A stretch of 64,000 nt of DNA from Alentia gelatinosa (GCA_950022655.1 OX465579.1:16591088-16655087); one strand, 5' to 3'; counted from the stretch's first letter, positions 43,953 through 54,839 are shown. Notes: generated by a model not told the origin, from the sequence alone. Translations and numbers: made by a program.

Positions 43953-44358
43953 ATTTATCTCACCCCTGGTATCCCCCCCCCCCCATAAACTTAACATTGG
44001 GAACTCGTACTCAATGCCCATGGAGTATTTAGAAGAAATACTCAATGGAGGGGGGGGGGGGGGGTTATGTCACAAATGTTGGCCAATTAGTCAATGTGAG
44101 GGGTGGGATCAATTCAGAAACCTATTCAGGTCTATGGTCAGAGTTCGATCTAATCTCATATGAATCGCTACGTAATTCACGTAGCTTCACCTTGTGAATT
44201 ACTAAGTGATTCAAACTCAAAGGGTGAGATAAATTCAGAAACCTATTTAAGTTTAGGGTCAGAGCTCGATCCCATCTCGTTTGAATCGCTGCGTAACTTA
44301 TGTGACTTCGCCCTGTAGATTACTCTGCTATTCAAACTTCCTCTATAGTATCTAATCG
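43953..44358 (-). mobile_element. Composite element G, copy 3, with two hairpins in tandem
   Basis: The module has TTATCTCACCCCTGGTAT, a run of 12 C (43973-43984), CATAAACTTAACATTGGG, then a run of 15 G (44050-44064) and GGGGTGGGAT. Two G hairpins follow (about 44120-44220 and 44250-44345), separated by GGGTGAGATAAATTCAG. Apices are AGCTTCACCTTGTG and GACTTCGCCCTGTAG. Confidence 0.65.
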
Positions 44359-44359
44359 G

Positions 44360-45425
44360 TTATTCTGAAATGCATTTGAGCCAGATATGGCTGCCACTAT
44401 GAATAATGATAAGAATACGAGATATGACGATGAAAATAGTCGATGAAAATAGATAAATTATGACCACCCTCCTGGTCTAATCCAGTCGCTATTTGCATGA
44501 GGAATAAATCGTGGATGTATTGGTTCTTGTTTTCCCCGTGACCGAGAAGCGTATCATATATCTGCAGCATGTATCCAATCTTTGATCGACAATGATATAA
44601 ACGATGCACAGACCCATTACTATGGACCGATGATCTAGCAATAAACTGAAAATACAGGGGTAGCAACTTACAAGTTATGATTATTCTTGTTCTGTACTGA
44701 ATAAATACAGTTATAGTGTATACGTAAAAACACACACAAAAACCAATACGGAGCAAGAAAGTACCAAAACTGTAAAATGTCATACTATGTGTTATGGTTT
44801 ACTGCAAGCGAGAATTTTGCCGAGAAATGTGAATAATATAAAAATCTGCAATAATAGAATTTATGACGATAATAACGATATAACAATTATACCAATAACA
44901 ACAACAATGATAATAATAATAACTATAATAATAATAACGATAATAATAAAACATAAACAGACAAGTTAGAGCCTTTGGGGAGACTCGTTCCTCCCAGGTG
45001 CTTAGTTTGTAATAACCTACTTCAGGGGGGGGGGGGAGAAACAGAAGATTTATTTATATTAACTGACTAGAAGTCCTGAGGTATTACACAATTGTTAGGA
45101 AAATGTACGCCGTGTTTCATTGCCTCGAATGTTTGATCAGTAGTCAGCACAACAATTATGATGTATTAAACGAATGCATGATAATAATCCGAGTCTAATA
45201 CTCTTACAAAACTATTACTCAGAGCTATTGTTATTTGTGTCGTGTGAACGTACAGAACTGTGAAGAAGATAAGGCCGTCCCCTGCAAGACTGTCAAAAAA
45301 TACCTTTCTCCATCCTCATATGAAAAGAGGGGTTTAAAAGAGCGTGTATTGCTTTACCATCACTATATCTACAACTGAGATTTTACCTTGTCATGGCACT
45401 GTATTTAAAGGAGATATCAAATATA
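44360..45425 (+). other. No gene recognised; low-complexity tracts
   Basis: It contains an ATA/ACA trinucleotide-rich tract (44872-44955) and a G12 run (45025-45036). The 128-codon minus ORF from 44783 has no recognisable family. Confidence 0.45.
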
Positions 45426-45567
45426 TTATCTCACCCGGTATAACATTAATCAAGTAATATGATATCATTTACTATAATAGCACACCCAATTAGCCATTGG
45501 GTATTGGGTACAGTACGTTCACGGCCGTGGAGTATGAATTCCGAATGTTAAGCCTATGGTGAGATAA
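45426..45567 (+). mobile_element. E/G-type module without hairpin
   Basis: It runs from TTATCTCACCCGGTATAAC to GCCTATGGTGAGATAAT with CGAATGTTAAGCCTATGG and the palindrome CACGGCCGTG. It abuts the F element that follows. Confidence 0.6.
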
Positions 45568-45884
45568 TATGGAGAAACCAAACAAGAGTTAGTCATGTTG
45601 TTATTTATCGCACGACGGCAAGATCGCATATTACTGCGCGAGGCGAATCCGAGAGCAATAATACGCGATCTTACTGGAGTGCGATGAACAATGACACGAC
45701 TAACTTGAGTTTGGTTTAGAATTTATCCTACCCCGCCCATCCAAATTATGTCTACATAAACAAATGACGTCATTTGTCAAGTGTATCCCACTAGAGCGAT
45801 ATTTTTCATTTTTCTGAACTCCAAACCGAATACAGTGACCCAATGTTTAAGCCTATGGAGTTCTTTATTAGGGGTAGGATAAAT
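45568..45884 (+). mobile_element. Composite hairpin element F, near-copy of the 20.8-kb element
   Basis: Hairpin arms GGAGAAACCAAACAAGAGTT, apex GCGAGGCGAATCCGAGAGC. The module runs from TTTATCCTACCCCGCCC to GGGGTAGGATAAAT. It differs from 20782-21096 by scattered substitutions only. Confidence 0.75.
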
Positions 45885-46625
45885 ATATATCTATATCTGT
45901 ATGAAGTATATAAAACCACCAAGGATTTATATGTGTATAAGTGGAAGAGTTGACTCCCCACCGAAACTACAGAGGTCGCTACAGGGACTACAGGGCAACC
46001 TCGTGAGGGCGCTGAGGGCTCGCTCACGTGAGGGAAGGTGAAGTGCGGCAGCACGGGACCACACCAGCCCTCTTTCCTACACCAAACCAATTCCAGCTTA
46101 TACATATATATCATGTGACTAAAATAAATATCAGATTAGCAACCAAACAATACATGAATCCACATAGAAGTAATGTTTGTTTAATGTTGACACGAACAGC
46201 TATATATGAATACACTTAGACGATGAACGAAAGTAAATACCCACGGAAATATTACTAGTCTACAGTTACACGGGCCAGAATTAGACGACACTTTATTACT
46301 TTCTACGGAAAGTCAGACGTTGTACATATAATGTAACAGAAGTATTGTGGCTTAGGTGTGTAGTGACATAGGTGGTGTGTATTGGCAACGATACTATGAC
46401 ACGTAGTATTCCCATACAATGTATTTCGATTTCTATAGATTTATGAAACAACTGTCATTGTGAAATGAAAAGTTTCCAATTTTAACCTGGGAATACCTTT
46501 TATTGAAGAAATGTAAAAACATCAATAGGATATTTCAGACGAGCAGAGCTCTTCAAATCTGTTGTTCATTATCCGCAATAGGTTTGCTCAGAATTGATAT
46601 AGTTGTTTTTCATAGGTTCATATCT
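45885..46625 (+). other. No gene recognised; GC-rich patch at 45955-46080
   Basis: The patch has open frames on both strands but no family resemblance and no splice-like borders that I trust. Confidence 0.4.
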
Positions 46626-47010
46626 TATCATATACCCATGACGATATACTTTAGATATGCACCATTTTGCCATATGACGTAAAAATGTCATACGGAATAG
46701 TGTTCCATATAGCAAAATACGGAACACTGTTCCATACACGTTGACTGAAACGTTAGTTTTTAGGCCAAATTAAGTTTTTTGTTATCAATTTGGGGTATAT
46801 AATAAAATCATAAAATCTTTAAACAAGCACAACTCGACAGCAGTCCGTAGTCGGTTTTAGTGATGGCTTTATTTTAGAACAGCAATAAAATATTGAACAA
46901 TCTACCATGCTGGTACAAGCTACAAAATTCGATTATGATTTATGGTTTGTACGGGACCATTATGATCTTGTTTTCTAGCTTGTCGATCATGGCCAGGTCG
47001 TTCTATATAA
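46626..47010 (-). mobile_element. Composite hairpin element D, copy 4, degenerate, with insertion
   Basis: Module CATATACCCATGACG to GGGGTATATAATAAA, with GGAACACTGTTCCAT. The hairpin arms carry many mismatches. An insertion at about 46809-46883 is flanked by AATAAAAT on both sides. It is the oldest-looking D copy. Confidence 0.6.
46809..46883 (-). mobile_element. Short retroposed fragment inside D copy 4
   Basis: Complement: AAAATAAAGCCATCACTAAA then CTGCTGTCGAGTTGTGCTTG. The same order (AATAAAAGCC.., CAGCAGTCGAGTTATACTTG) occurs in the insertion at 49800-49906. Flanking 8-base repeats suggest a target-site duplication. Confidence 0.5.
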
Positions 47011-47590
47011 TTATTTCTTTTCTTTGTCAAATCAAACCTTTTAATCACAAGCTTCGGAAAGACACGCGTCCCAAATAGTTTTGTTCTCAATTGATCAAGT
47101 CCCTTTGTTGAACTTCCTTGAAGCCGAAAATTGGATCCTACGGTATTACCCTCTTGTGTATTACTTTAATTAGAAATCCCGAAGAAAACCTCACAAATTG
47201 GTACACCGGTACTGGCTTGCTGAATGTATTTAGCTGTTCAACATTCGTAACAAAAAAACCCGGACCGACGGCAAGATAAATCCTTCGAGAAAAATAAATC
47301 TATGGCAGCGGGAACAACTTGGAGGGCTCTCATTGGACTATCTGGGGAGGGGCCCTACCCTGGACGATAGGCTTATCAATGGCCACCATTCAGAGGCCGG
47401 TATACCCGGGATCTGTTTGGAGAGTTCTTGTCGTTGCGCATGCCCATTGTTGGCCACCAGGGAGCGCAGCGGTAGTATCACACTCCCAAACACAATCTGC
47501 CTTCTTTTCTGCTCGATGCAGCTCTGAGTGTGCATACTATTGGATCAGTGCTGGAGTGACTATAGACGGATGGTATTCGGAGTGGGGCTC
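47011..47590 (+). other. No gene recognised
   Basis: An open frame at 47319-47690 overlaps the start of the TCAGCCAATGG repeat region and has no recognisable motif. Confidence 0.4.
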
Positions 47591-48590
47591 TAGATGTAAA
47601 GGCTTGTTTCCATTGGCTGACGAAAACGGCAGAGATTTTTTAAGTTACCCAGAAAGTCTGTCGGTGCCACTGACTGTGCGTCGGTATTGAAAAATCGGGG
47701 AGGGTAGTAGTTTTCACTCAGTGGCGAAGCTTTCACTCAGTAGTAAGTGGTGCCTCATTGCATGATCGAAGCAGTGCCAGAATCAGTCAGTGGTTCCTGA
47801 CTGTAGATTGGTGACAAAAGCCATTTTCCACCGACCGATGAAAATGACACCGATTATTTGATTTCTCTGAAAAGTCGGTTGGTGGTGGCCAACAACATCA
47901 GAACATCGGAATCTAAAAATCAGTGAGGTTACTGTGTTTGCCTTGTTTCTGCCGCATTTGACAAGACCATACCGAATTACCCTCCAAACACAATGACCAT
48001 CACCAATGATTTCAAACCCCTTTAATTCTGTCGGTTGTTGACCAAGTCAGTCGGTGGTGGCCTTATTGTGTCATCTTTGCACAATTAATCAGTGAACAAT
48101 TCCCTGCATGTCAGTTTCCATTCACCGGCATCAGTCCCCCTGACTGCAGGTCGGTGGTGAATAGTCGGCCAGTGGAAAATGGCTTTTGTAGCCGATTTTC
48201 ATAGGCCGATTTTTGTCAGGAACCACTGACACAAGAATGGTGAATGGAAATGGCCCTGCACTTAATAATGGTGACCGACTACTGTGGCGAAGATTACGCA
48301 ATAGCACCACCACCCACTGAATGCACTGGTATGCACATGTGAAACGTATTAAAAACATGGTATCCACTGCACTCTCATAGATTATGTGTCACCTAAGCAA
48401 CCATCAGGCCTGTTTCCATTTGCTGACGAAAACTGTGTAGATTTTTTTAGTTCTCCTAATAGCCTATTTCAATTGTGCCTCAGCAGTGCTAATGGACCGT
48501 CAGTGGTTCCTGACTGTAGATCGGTGACTGCCAATTGGAATGGGCTTTTAGGGGAACTAAAAAGATTTACACCGTTTTCGTCGGCCGATG
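47591..48590 (+). repeat. Inverted and scattered copies of the TCAGCCAATGGAAAC unit
   Basis: TTCCATTGGCTGACGAAAAC (47608) and a similar copy at 48411 are inverted relative to the array on the right. CAGTGGTTCCTGACTGTAGA occurs at 47788 and 48500, and inverted, weakly, near 48230. The region looks like several overlapping foldbacks of one family. Confidence 0.6.
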
Positions 48591-49290
48591 AAAAACGGCC
48601 TACCGACAGACTTTCTTGGTAACTGAAAAAATCTCCGCCATTTTCGTCAGCCAATGGAAACAAGCTCATAGTGTGGCTCTAGATGTGGGAGAGGTGGGGG
48701 CTCTGGGCTGAAAGAGTAGGTTTGATCACCATTTTCGGCGGCCAATGGAAACGGGCCTACCGACAGACATTCTGGGTAACTAAAAAAATCTCTGCCATTT
48801 TCGTCAGCCAATGGAAACAAGCGTATAGTGTGGGTCTATATGTGGTAGAGATGGGGGCTCTGGGCTGAGAGAGTTGGTTTCGTCAGCCAATGGAAACGGG
48901 CCTACTGACAGACTTTCTGGGTAACTTAAAAAATCTCTGCCATTTTCGTCAGCCAATGGAAACAAACTTATAGTGTGGCTCTATATGTGGTAGAGATGGG
49001 GGCTCTGGGCTGAGAGAGTTGGTTTCGGTGGCCAATGGAAACGGGCCTACCGACAGACTTTCTAGGTAACTTAAAATAATCTCCGCCATTTTCGTCAGCC
49101 AATGGAAACGAACTTATTGTGTGGCTCTAGATGTGGGAGGGGTGGGGGCTCTGGGCTGAGAGAGTTGGTTTCGTCAGCCAATGGAAACGGGCCTACTGAC
49201 AGACTTTCTGGGTAACTCAAAAAATCTCTGCCATTTTGGTCAGCAAATGGAAACGAGCTTATTATAGTGTGGCTCTAGATGTGAGAGAGG
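48591..49290 (+). repeat. Tandem array, ~145-bp unit, five copies
   Basis: The phrase CGACAGACTTTCTGGGTAAC (with variants) starts at about 48606, 48763, 48908, 49052 and 49199. Each unit also holds TTCGTCAGCCAATGGAAAC twice and GTGGGGGCTCTGGGCTGAG once. Low divergence between units. ORFs here are by-products of the repeat. Confidence 0.8.
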
Positions 49291-49678
49291 AGGCCGGAGG
49301 TTGTATAGTATCACTGAGCATCTGGTCCTTGACCCGCTGTCCACAGTAAATCCCCTATCTGCGAAGGATTAGCGAAGCCAGGGTCTTGCAGGGTGCGTTA
49401 TGCCTTCCTTCCTCCAGGTCCTCTACCCTATCTGTTCTTTGCATAGATTAGTGGCCGCCTTGACCCTCTGTCCCCATACACTATTTGGTGCTCTGTTTCG
49501 TGGGAAGTAAATAATTCTCTGTGGTCTGGATTGTATTTACCTTTGACCCAAGCAATATGTACTAGGCAGAGAGTGTAGGTAGACATACATAGTCATTGAT
49601 TTGAAAGCGTCAGACTTTTTCATCATTGCTACGCCAGTATTATGCTCAAAGGAACAGTATTGTTCTCTGATGTATAGT
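49291..49678 (+). other. No gene recognised
   Basis: GC content is moderate; no open frame or repeat stands out. Confidence 0.4.
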
Positions 49679-50222
49679 TATATAGAACTGGATTGAGAAC
49701 CATATAAATAGAGAATAGTCCACAGGTTTGGATGCACCACAATTGTCACCGAGGCAAAGCTGAGTGACGATTATGGCGCATCCAAATGAGTGGAGTATTG
49801 AAAAAGGCCACTAAGAAGCCGAAAAGTTGTAACCAATTGTTCAATAAAAGCCTACATCAAAACCATATTGGGCAGCAGTCGAGTTATACTTGTTCATACT
49901 ACCATTTGGAGTATTATATATTTTATATAGTACGGGTACGATTTGAGTACGGTGCTTGATTTATCTCACCACTTTAACTGACATTAGAATGGCTTCACAA
50001 TATCAAAATAATTCAAATTACTTTACAAATCCATTTAGGAACTTTTAAATCTCCATGTTAGTGTCTGACATGCTGGCCACTGATTGGCCAGTCGCTCATG
50101 ACGTCATCTCACATCACTCCGCAAGAGACATGGCGTAGTATTTTTACTTTACCGGGGCGATCATTGCATATACCTATTTAATGTTATTCCTATGGCTAAA
50201 CTTGTACCAGGGGTGAGATAAT
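49679..50222 (+). mobile_element. Composite hairpin element E, copy 4, split by a retroposed fragment
   Basis: TATAGAACTGGATTGAGAAC starts it. The apex is CACCGAGGCAAAGCTGAGTG. The right arm is interrupted at 49800-49906. The module runs from TTATCTCACCACTTT to GTACCAGGGGTGAGATAA. Confidence 0.75.
49800..49906 (+). mobile_element. Short retroposed fragment with 9-bp target duplication
   Basis: TGGAGTATT at 49791-49799 is repeated at 49907-49915. The insert starts AAAAAGGCCACTAAGAAGCC, then GAAAAGTTG, and later AATAAAAGCC and CAGCAGTCGAGTTATACTTG. GGCC-loop-GCC followed by GAAA resembles stem II and the GAAA strand of a hammerhead ribozyme, with the CTGATGA strand missing. Confidence 0.6.
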
Positions 50223-50574
50223 GCACATTTCGATACTACTATGGATATCCTCATTGTTCACGGCTTGGTTGAACAGGTTTATATGTCTCTAAACTCAATG
50301 ATTTATGACAGAAGAGCAACATCCTCAGACCTAAATGTGGTATGTAGTATCCAATTAGTTCAAATTCCTACCAAACTTATTTTTCGTTTTTGTAGATGTG
50401 AACACGAAGATGATCTCAGTGCTTTACCAACTCCTTCACCAACCTATGACCTTTCGGTACGTTTTAAATCTAATAACGTACTTGGCAGATGTATGGAAGT
50501 CTGTGCTCTCATATTCCTATTATTATCGTATAGACCCTCCAGACGTAAATAAACTCCCTAATATCGCCGGTTCC
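50223..50574 (+). other. No gene recognised
   Basis: The overlapping plus-strand ORFs here are AT-rich and lack motifs. Confidence 0.4.
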
Positions 50575-51079
50575 CGGATGTCTCGGCCCCTTTGCCATCT
50601 CGGCCCCCCCCCACGGCACCTCGGACCCATCGGCACCTCGGCCCCCCGCTTTCACAGCTTTCACGCCTTCATGCGCGAAAACGGGGAATGTCTACCGATG
50701 TGATTACTTATTCAAAATACGGATTCCAAAAGACACAAGCTTTGTTGTATTATATTATTTGTCTCTTATCTACAATAAGGAATCTAACCCTAACTCTATC
50801 CCTAAACCTATCCCTATCACAAACCTTAACCCTATCCCTATCCCTAACCCTATCCCAAACCTTAATGTTAACCCTAACCCTAACCCTAAACCCTAAACCC
50901 TAACCCTAAACCCTAAACCCTAACCCTAACCCTAACCCTATCCCTATCCCTATCCCTATCCCTAACCCTTTTCCTAACATTAACCCTATCCTTAACCCGC
51001 GAAAGCGGAAGTGCCGCGAGGGGGCCGAGATGACAGCACAAAAAGGGGTCCGAGATGCCGAAGGGGCCGAGACATCCGT
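50575..51079 (+). repeat. Telomere-like tract bracketed by inverted GC-rich arms
   Basis: Left arm: CGGATGTCTCGGCCCC and repeated CATCTCGGCCCC / CACCTCGGCCCC (50575-50665). Right arm: the complement, with GGGGCCGAGATG and GGGGCCGAGACATCCG (51005-51079), plus GCTTTC/GAAAGC at the inner edges. Between them, 50786-50999 is a degenerate (CCCTAA)n/(CCCTAT)n tract. Confidence 0.75.
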
Positions 51080-51091
51080 GTTCCATATAGC

Positions 51092-51487
51092 CCTGGGTAC
51101 ATAAAGGATCCGTTTCCAACTGGCTAGCCGCATCACCACCGCCTGTTCCCCGTTTTCTGATTTCTAATTGGAGAAACTGGATATAATCTGAAATGCATAT
51201 ATAGAAATAACTGAAATTTCCATTTCTGCCATCAGATTTCCAATTTGAAGGTTTATAAAAACCGTTATACTGCAACAACTGTGGGATATGCGTCAAGGGT
51301 CTATCACTATACTACGAAGGGAACCAGCTAACACCGGATCCTGTAAACAGACTGAATAATGGGATACCCTGATAAGGTCTATAGGATTGATAGGACTGTG
51401 GTTGTTATACATGAGGTTTGTACATCAAAGTACACGATACACTTACTCACTGAACAACTGTGTATAAGCAAGGTTTCCGTTGTGTTA
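51092..51487 (+). other. No gene recognised
   Basis: Plain sequence between the telomere-like element and a D fragment. Confidence 0.4.
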
Positions 51488-51577
51488 TTATATAGAACGT
51501 CCTGACCATGCTGTACAAGTCACAGAACGAGATGTTAATTTACCGTTTGTACGGACCGAGGCGTTTACGCCGAGTTC
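51488..51577 (+). mobile_element. Composite element D, hairpin fragment (copy 5)
   Basis: TATATAGAACGTCCTGACCA through the apex GGACCGAGGCGTTTACGCCG, then it breaks off at GAGTTCCTTG. Only the left arm and apex remain. Confidence 0.7.
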
Positions 51578-51754
51578 CTTGCTCCTTGTTCCTTGCTTTG
51601 GTTGCATTGATGTACGTCTTTAGCACGGCAGGCAGGTCAATGGATTACCAAGGCTCCAAGCCTAGTTCGTTAACTATTATTCTCCATAGAGCGTAGTGAG
51701 AGTACAGAATACGACTTAGAGAGTGTGAGATCTTATGAGAGGGGTGACTGGATT

Positions 51755-52014
51755 GCGTAGTATACGGAAACTGGCTTACTATCTTTGTACGTCAAAAATA
51801 CGCGGTGAAATTATTGATAATTTTACCAAGTATTTTGACGTACGAAGATAGTCAGCCTGTTTTCGTATTATTATATACCTAAAAATGGCGATATTTTATC
51901 TAGTCACGTGATCACATACAACGTACGGCACAGTGTGCCGTACGGGTATAAATACGCCATGGGTAGGAGCGGGCAGTATACGCACATGATACAGCCATAG
52001 GTATATAATAATAT
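51755..52014 (+). mobile_element. Composite hairpin element H, copy 3
   Basis: Hairpin with arms ACTATCTTTGTACGTCAAAA, but the CTGCCTCCGG apex is gone: TACGCGGTGAAATTATTG leads straight into the return arm. The module runs from ATTATTATATACCT to AGGTATATAATAAT with the palindrome CGGCACAGTGTGCCG. Confidence 0.7.
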
Positions 52015-52016
52015 GG

Positions 52017-52262
52017 TGTACGCCACGGCCGTGGCGTAGTATTGTCACTTTACGGGGGTTATCGTTGAGATTTTTTTTCTAATGTTATTCCTATGGCTAA
52101 ACTTTACCAGGGGTGAGATAATGTGAGATCTTATGAGAGGGGTGCGTTTGAATCGCTACATAATTCACACGGCTTTGCATTCTGAACTACTCTGCTATTT
52201 CAAATTCGATGGGATCGAGTTCTGACCATAAACTTTCTTAGTATGCCTTATAGTATCCATAA
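52017..52262 (-). mobile_element. E-type module end followed by a G hairpin
   Basis: CCACGGCCGTGGCGTAGTAT to TACCAGGGGTGAGATAA is the right half of an E module. After it a degenerate G hairpin, GTTTGAATCGCTACATAATT with apex CGGCTTTGCATTCTG, runs to about 52255. Confidence 0.55.
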
Positions 52263-52388
52263 AATGTTTATATTTATGTCCTGTGGATGTAGATTCTATG
52301 GTGTCGATTTTTATGGAGTTTGCAGCGTATATTTCAGTAAAGTTGCACGTCAAGGAATCGTTGTTGGAGAGAGAGGACCTTCTCATAC

Positions 52389-52919
52389 CAGGAGCAAATA
52401 GTATGTTCATCATTGATGAATGAATAACAACTAAAAGGTTAGAGTTACATTCAGTCAATGGATCGTTTTCTGCAACCACTTGCAACTAGTTTTTTTGTTT
52501 TTTTTAGATGAATTTTATAAGGGCAATAAAGTACAAATAGCTTGAACAATTAATCCAGGCTCGGCTTAGTCGATCTTCCACCTGGTCCCTCTTTCTTCAG
52601 TCGGGAATAGTTACAGTATAGAGAGTAGGCTGTGAGTAAACTTGCCATTTCTGTAACTGCCTGAGTCTATCTATAGGATCCAAACACATCAAACACCAGT
52701 AGGTCAATGAGGTATTTCGGTCTTGAGTGATTGGTCATGGCCAGCTGGGCATGCCTCTATGACCCTCAGACACTGGCACCCTGCTCCCTATCCAATAGCA
52801 CAGCGAATAGCATGCAGATAGTGAAGGGATAGATATTTCTTAGCACGCTGAAAATGTATGTGACCACTCTTAACTTTTATATGCAACGTATATGGTGCTT
52901 GCGAGCACGCTCTAAAAAG
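52389..52919 (+). repeat. Interspersed repeat K, copy 2, with retroelement-tail insertion
   Basis: Same ends as copy 1. At 52488-52628 an insertion starts with a T-run and, on the minus strand, ends in CTAAAAAAAACAAAAAAA, so it is a retroelement tail in reverse orientation, absent from the other two K copies. Confidence 0.7.
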
Positions 52920-53187
52920 ATAAACTTATATAGAGATCAGTCGTGAAAATGTGTAGTACCGTTAGTGTTGGGCTGCTAGGTTTTTGGGGACCTTTAATAG
53001 GTGTTTTAATTATGAGTGAGATAAGATAGAGTTTTAACAGTTCAAGCAAGAAAGCCGATTAACTTCAAACTTACGACTAATTTACAAATATCTAGTCATA
53101 TTAGTGTGCAAAAGACTCGGGATCCTGGGTAAAAGGTTCACAACAGTAGGACCACTATGACCAGTATAGGTCAGAGGAAGCCTTTGA

Positions 53188-53419
53188 AAGTTTAGGGTCG
53201 AAGCTTCGTGAATTACGTAACGATTCAAAAGATATGGGATCGAGCTCTGACCCTAAACTTGAATGGGTTTCTGAATTTATCTCCCCCTTCACATTGACTA
53301 ATGGGCTAACATTTGTGACAAAATCCCCCTTTAGATATTTTCCCTAAATATCGCATGGGCATTGGATACGAGTTCCCAATGTTGAGTCTATGGAGAAAAA
53401 AATACCAGGGGTGAGATAA
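53188..53419 (+). mobile_element. Composite hairpin element G, copy 5, left arm truncated
   Basis: AGTTTAGGGTCGAAGCTTCG opens directly at the apex. The right arm GATCGAGCTCTGACCCTAAA and the module TTATCTCCCCCTTC to ACCAGGGGTGAGATAA are intact, with CCAATGTTGAGTCTATGG. Bases 53420-53905 hold no recognised feature. Confidence 0.65.
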
Positions 53420-53907
53420 AGGACTGGACGTTGATTTTTTAAAACACAGGTTGTGCTGAGGAAGGTATAGATATTACGGTAAAGCTCTTGGGATTATTAA
53501 CTGAAAACTTCTGTCCTAGAACAGTTTCGTCCCATTTGACCGTGGGAGTTTAGGTTTTAAGTTTGACGTATCGAAGTTTTAAACCTGTTATGCATGGGAG
53601 GAAATATTCAACGAGCGCCCGCATTTGAATATACATGTACCCAATAGACATAGAGCATAGCCTTTCCCTGGTCTATATGGACCCCTTGGGATTATGCCAT
53701 GAATTACACACAAGTGCCAAGGTGAGAAGAAATATAGTGTTCTCGTTTTTTTAAGATACAGCCCATAGAGGATATCTGTAAGGTCAGCAGTAATGAACCA
53801 TTTTGTACCGATTCATACCATAACGTTTTATCCTCGTTCAGCAGTATATTAATTTTGTCCTATCCAAATCGATTCCTCGAATTTGTTGTTTCATCTGTAA
53901 CCATATC

Positions 53908-54230
53908 CAGGGTCCTGTTTCGCTATTTTCGTGACATGTCTAGATGGCGTCTGTGACACCATACAAACAGATTGGGGTTCACTAGTTTCGTGACAACACA
54001 AGTAGGCGTCAGTTTTGCTTGTCGCGAATGGTACGTCGCCAACTGTGACACAAAATGTGACATTAAATGTGACATGCTTTATGAAACGTGACTTACTTTT
54101 GTCCGTTCTTGCTTGCACTGATTGTGCCGCTTCTCATGTCTGTGCCGCTTCTCATGTCTGTCTGGCACTTTTGTTACTATGTTTTTTACATATACCTGTG
54201 TGTGAATGTCTATCAAATACTGCCAGCTGC
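53908..54230 (+). repeat. MITE family R, copy 2 (rearranged)
   Basis: GGGTCCTGTTTCGCTATTTT and a second TTCACTAGTTTCGTGACA follow each other as at 3.25-3.4 kb. TTGTCCGTTCTTGCTTGCAC at 54097 is the complement of 3.63-3.66 kb. Right end unclear. Confidence 0.5.
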
Positions 54231-54565
54231 TAGGGATGCAGTAATGATAATGTTTGTGCCCGCCGTGACTGTTACTGCTAAGTCATTAAAATTGTGTCTT
54301 TTCATATATTTAAGGTCTATAGTAATATGCAAACGTCCTTACTGTGACAAAATGGTTCTCGTTCTTGGTCAGTCATTGATTTTTATACAGCCTCCAACCT
54401 ATGGCGTCAGGCAGTATTACTTCAACGACTGACCTCGAATAGGAACCTTTTCGTCCACAGTAAGGACGTTTCCTAATATTACTTTTCATGACTCTCCGTT
54501 AAGGTGCCGTCCATAAACGACGTCATGCAGCAGAGATCCAGTCTCCCTGACCAAACATGGAAAGG

Positions 54566-54835
54566 TTTTTATCCTACCCCTAATAAATAACGCCATAGGC
54601 TTAACATGGGATTTGTTTATGCCACGGGTGTGACATAAAGTGTTGTTTATGATACTGAAAAAAATTAGAAATGGGGTAGGATAAAATCCAGACGCCACTC
54701 GTTTGAGTTTGAGCTTATTTATGCCACGCATTTTGTTGGCTCCGCAATGTCACTCGTCTTCGACTCGTGAAATTATGGAGCCAACAAAATGCGTGGCATA
54801 AATAAACTCAGACTCAAACTCGTGACGTCTCTTCA
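54566..54835 (-). mobile_element. Composite hairpin element F, copy 5
   Basis: A short module (TTTTATCCTACCCC, CCATAGGCTTAACATGGG, GGGGTAGGATAAAA at 54669-54683) is followed by a hairpin with ~60-bp arms, including GCCACGCATTTTGTTGGCTC. The apex is CACTCGTCTTCGACTCGTG. Arms are almost perfect. Confidence 0.75.
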
Positions 54836-54839
54836 TAGT

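Noticed and set aside
47319..47690. 123-codon ORF
   Set aside because: It runs into the TCAGCCAATGG repeat region and has no protein-family features.
50786..50999. True chromosome end or telomere fusion
   Set aside because: The tract is degenerate, about 210 bp, and enclosed by inverted arms of an interspersed element.
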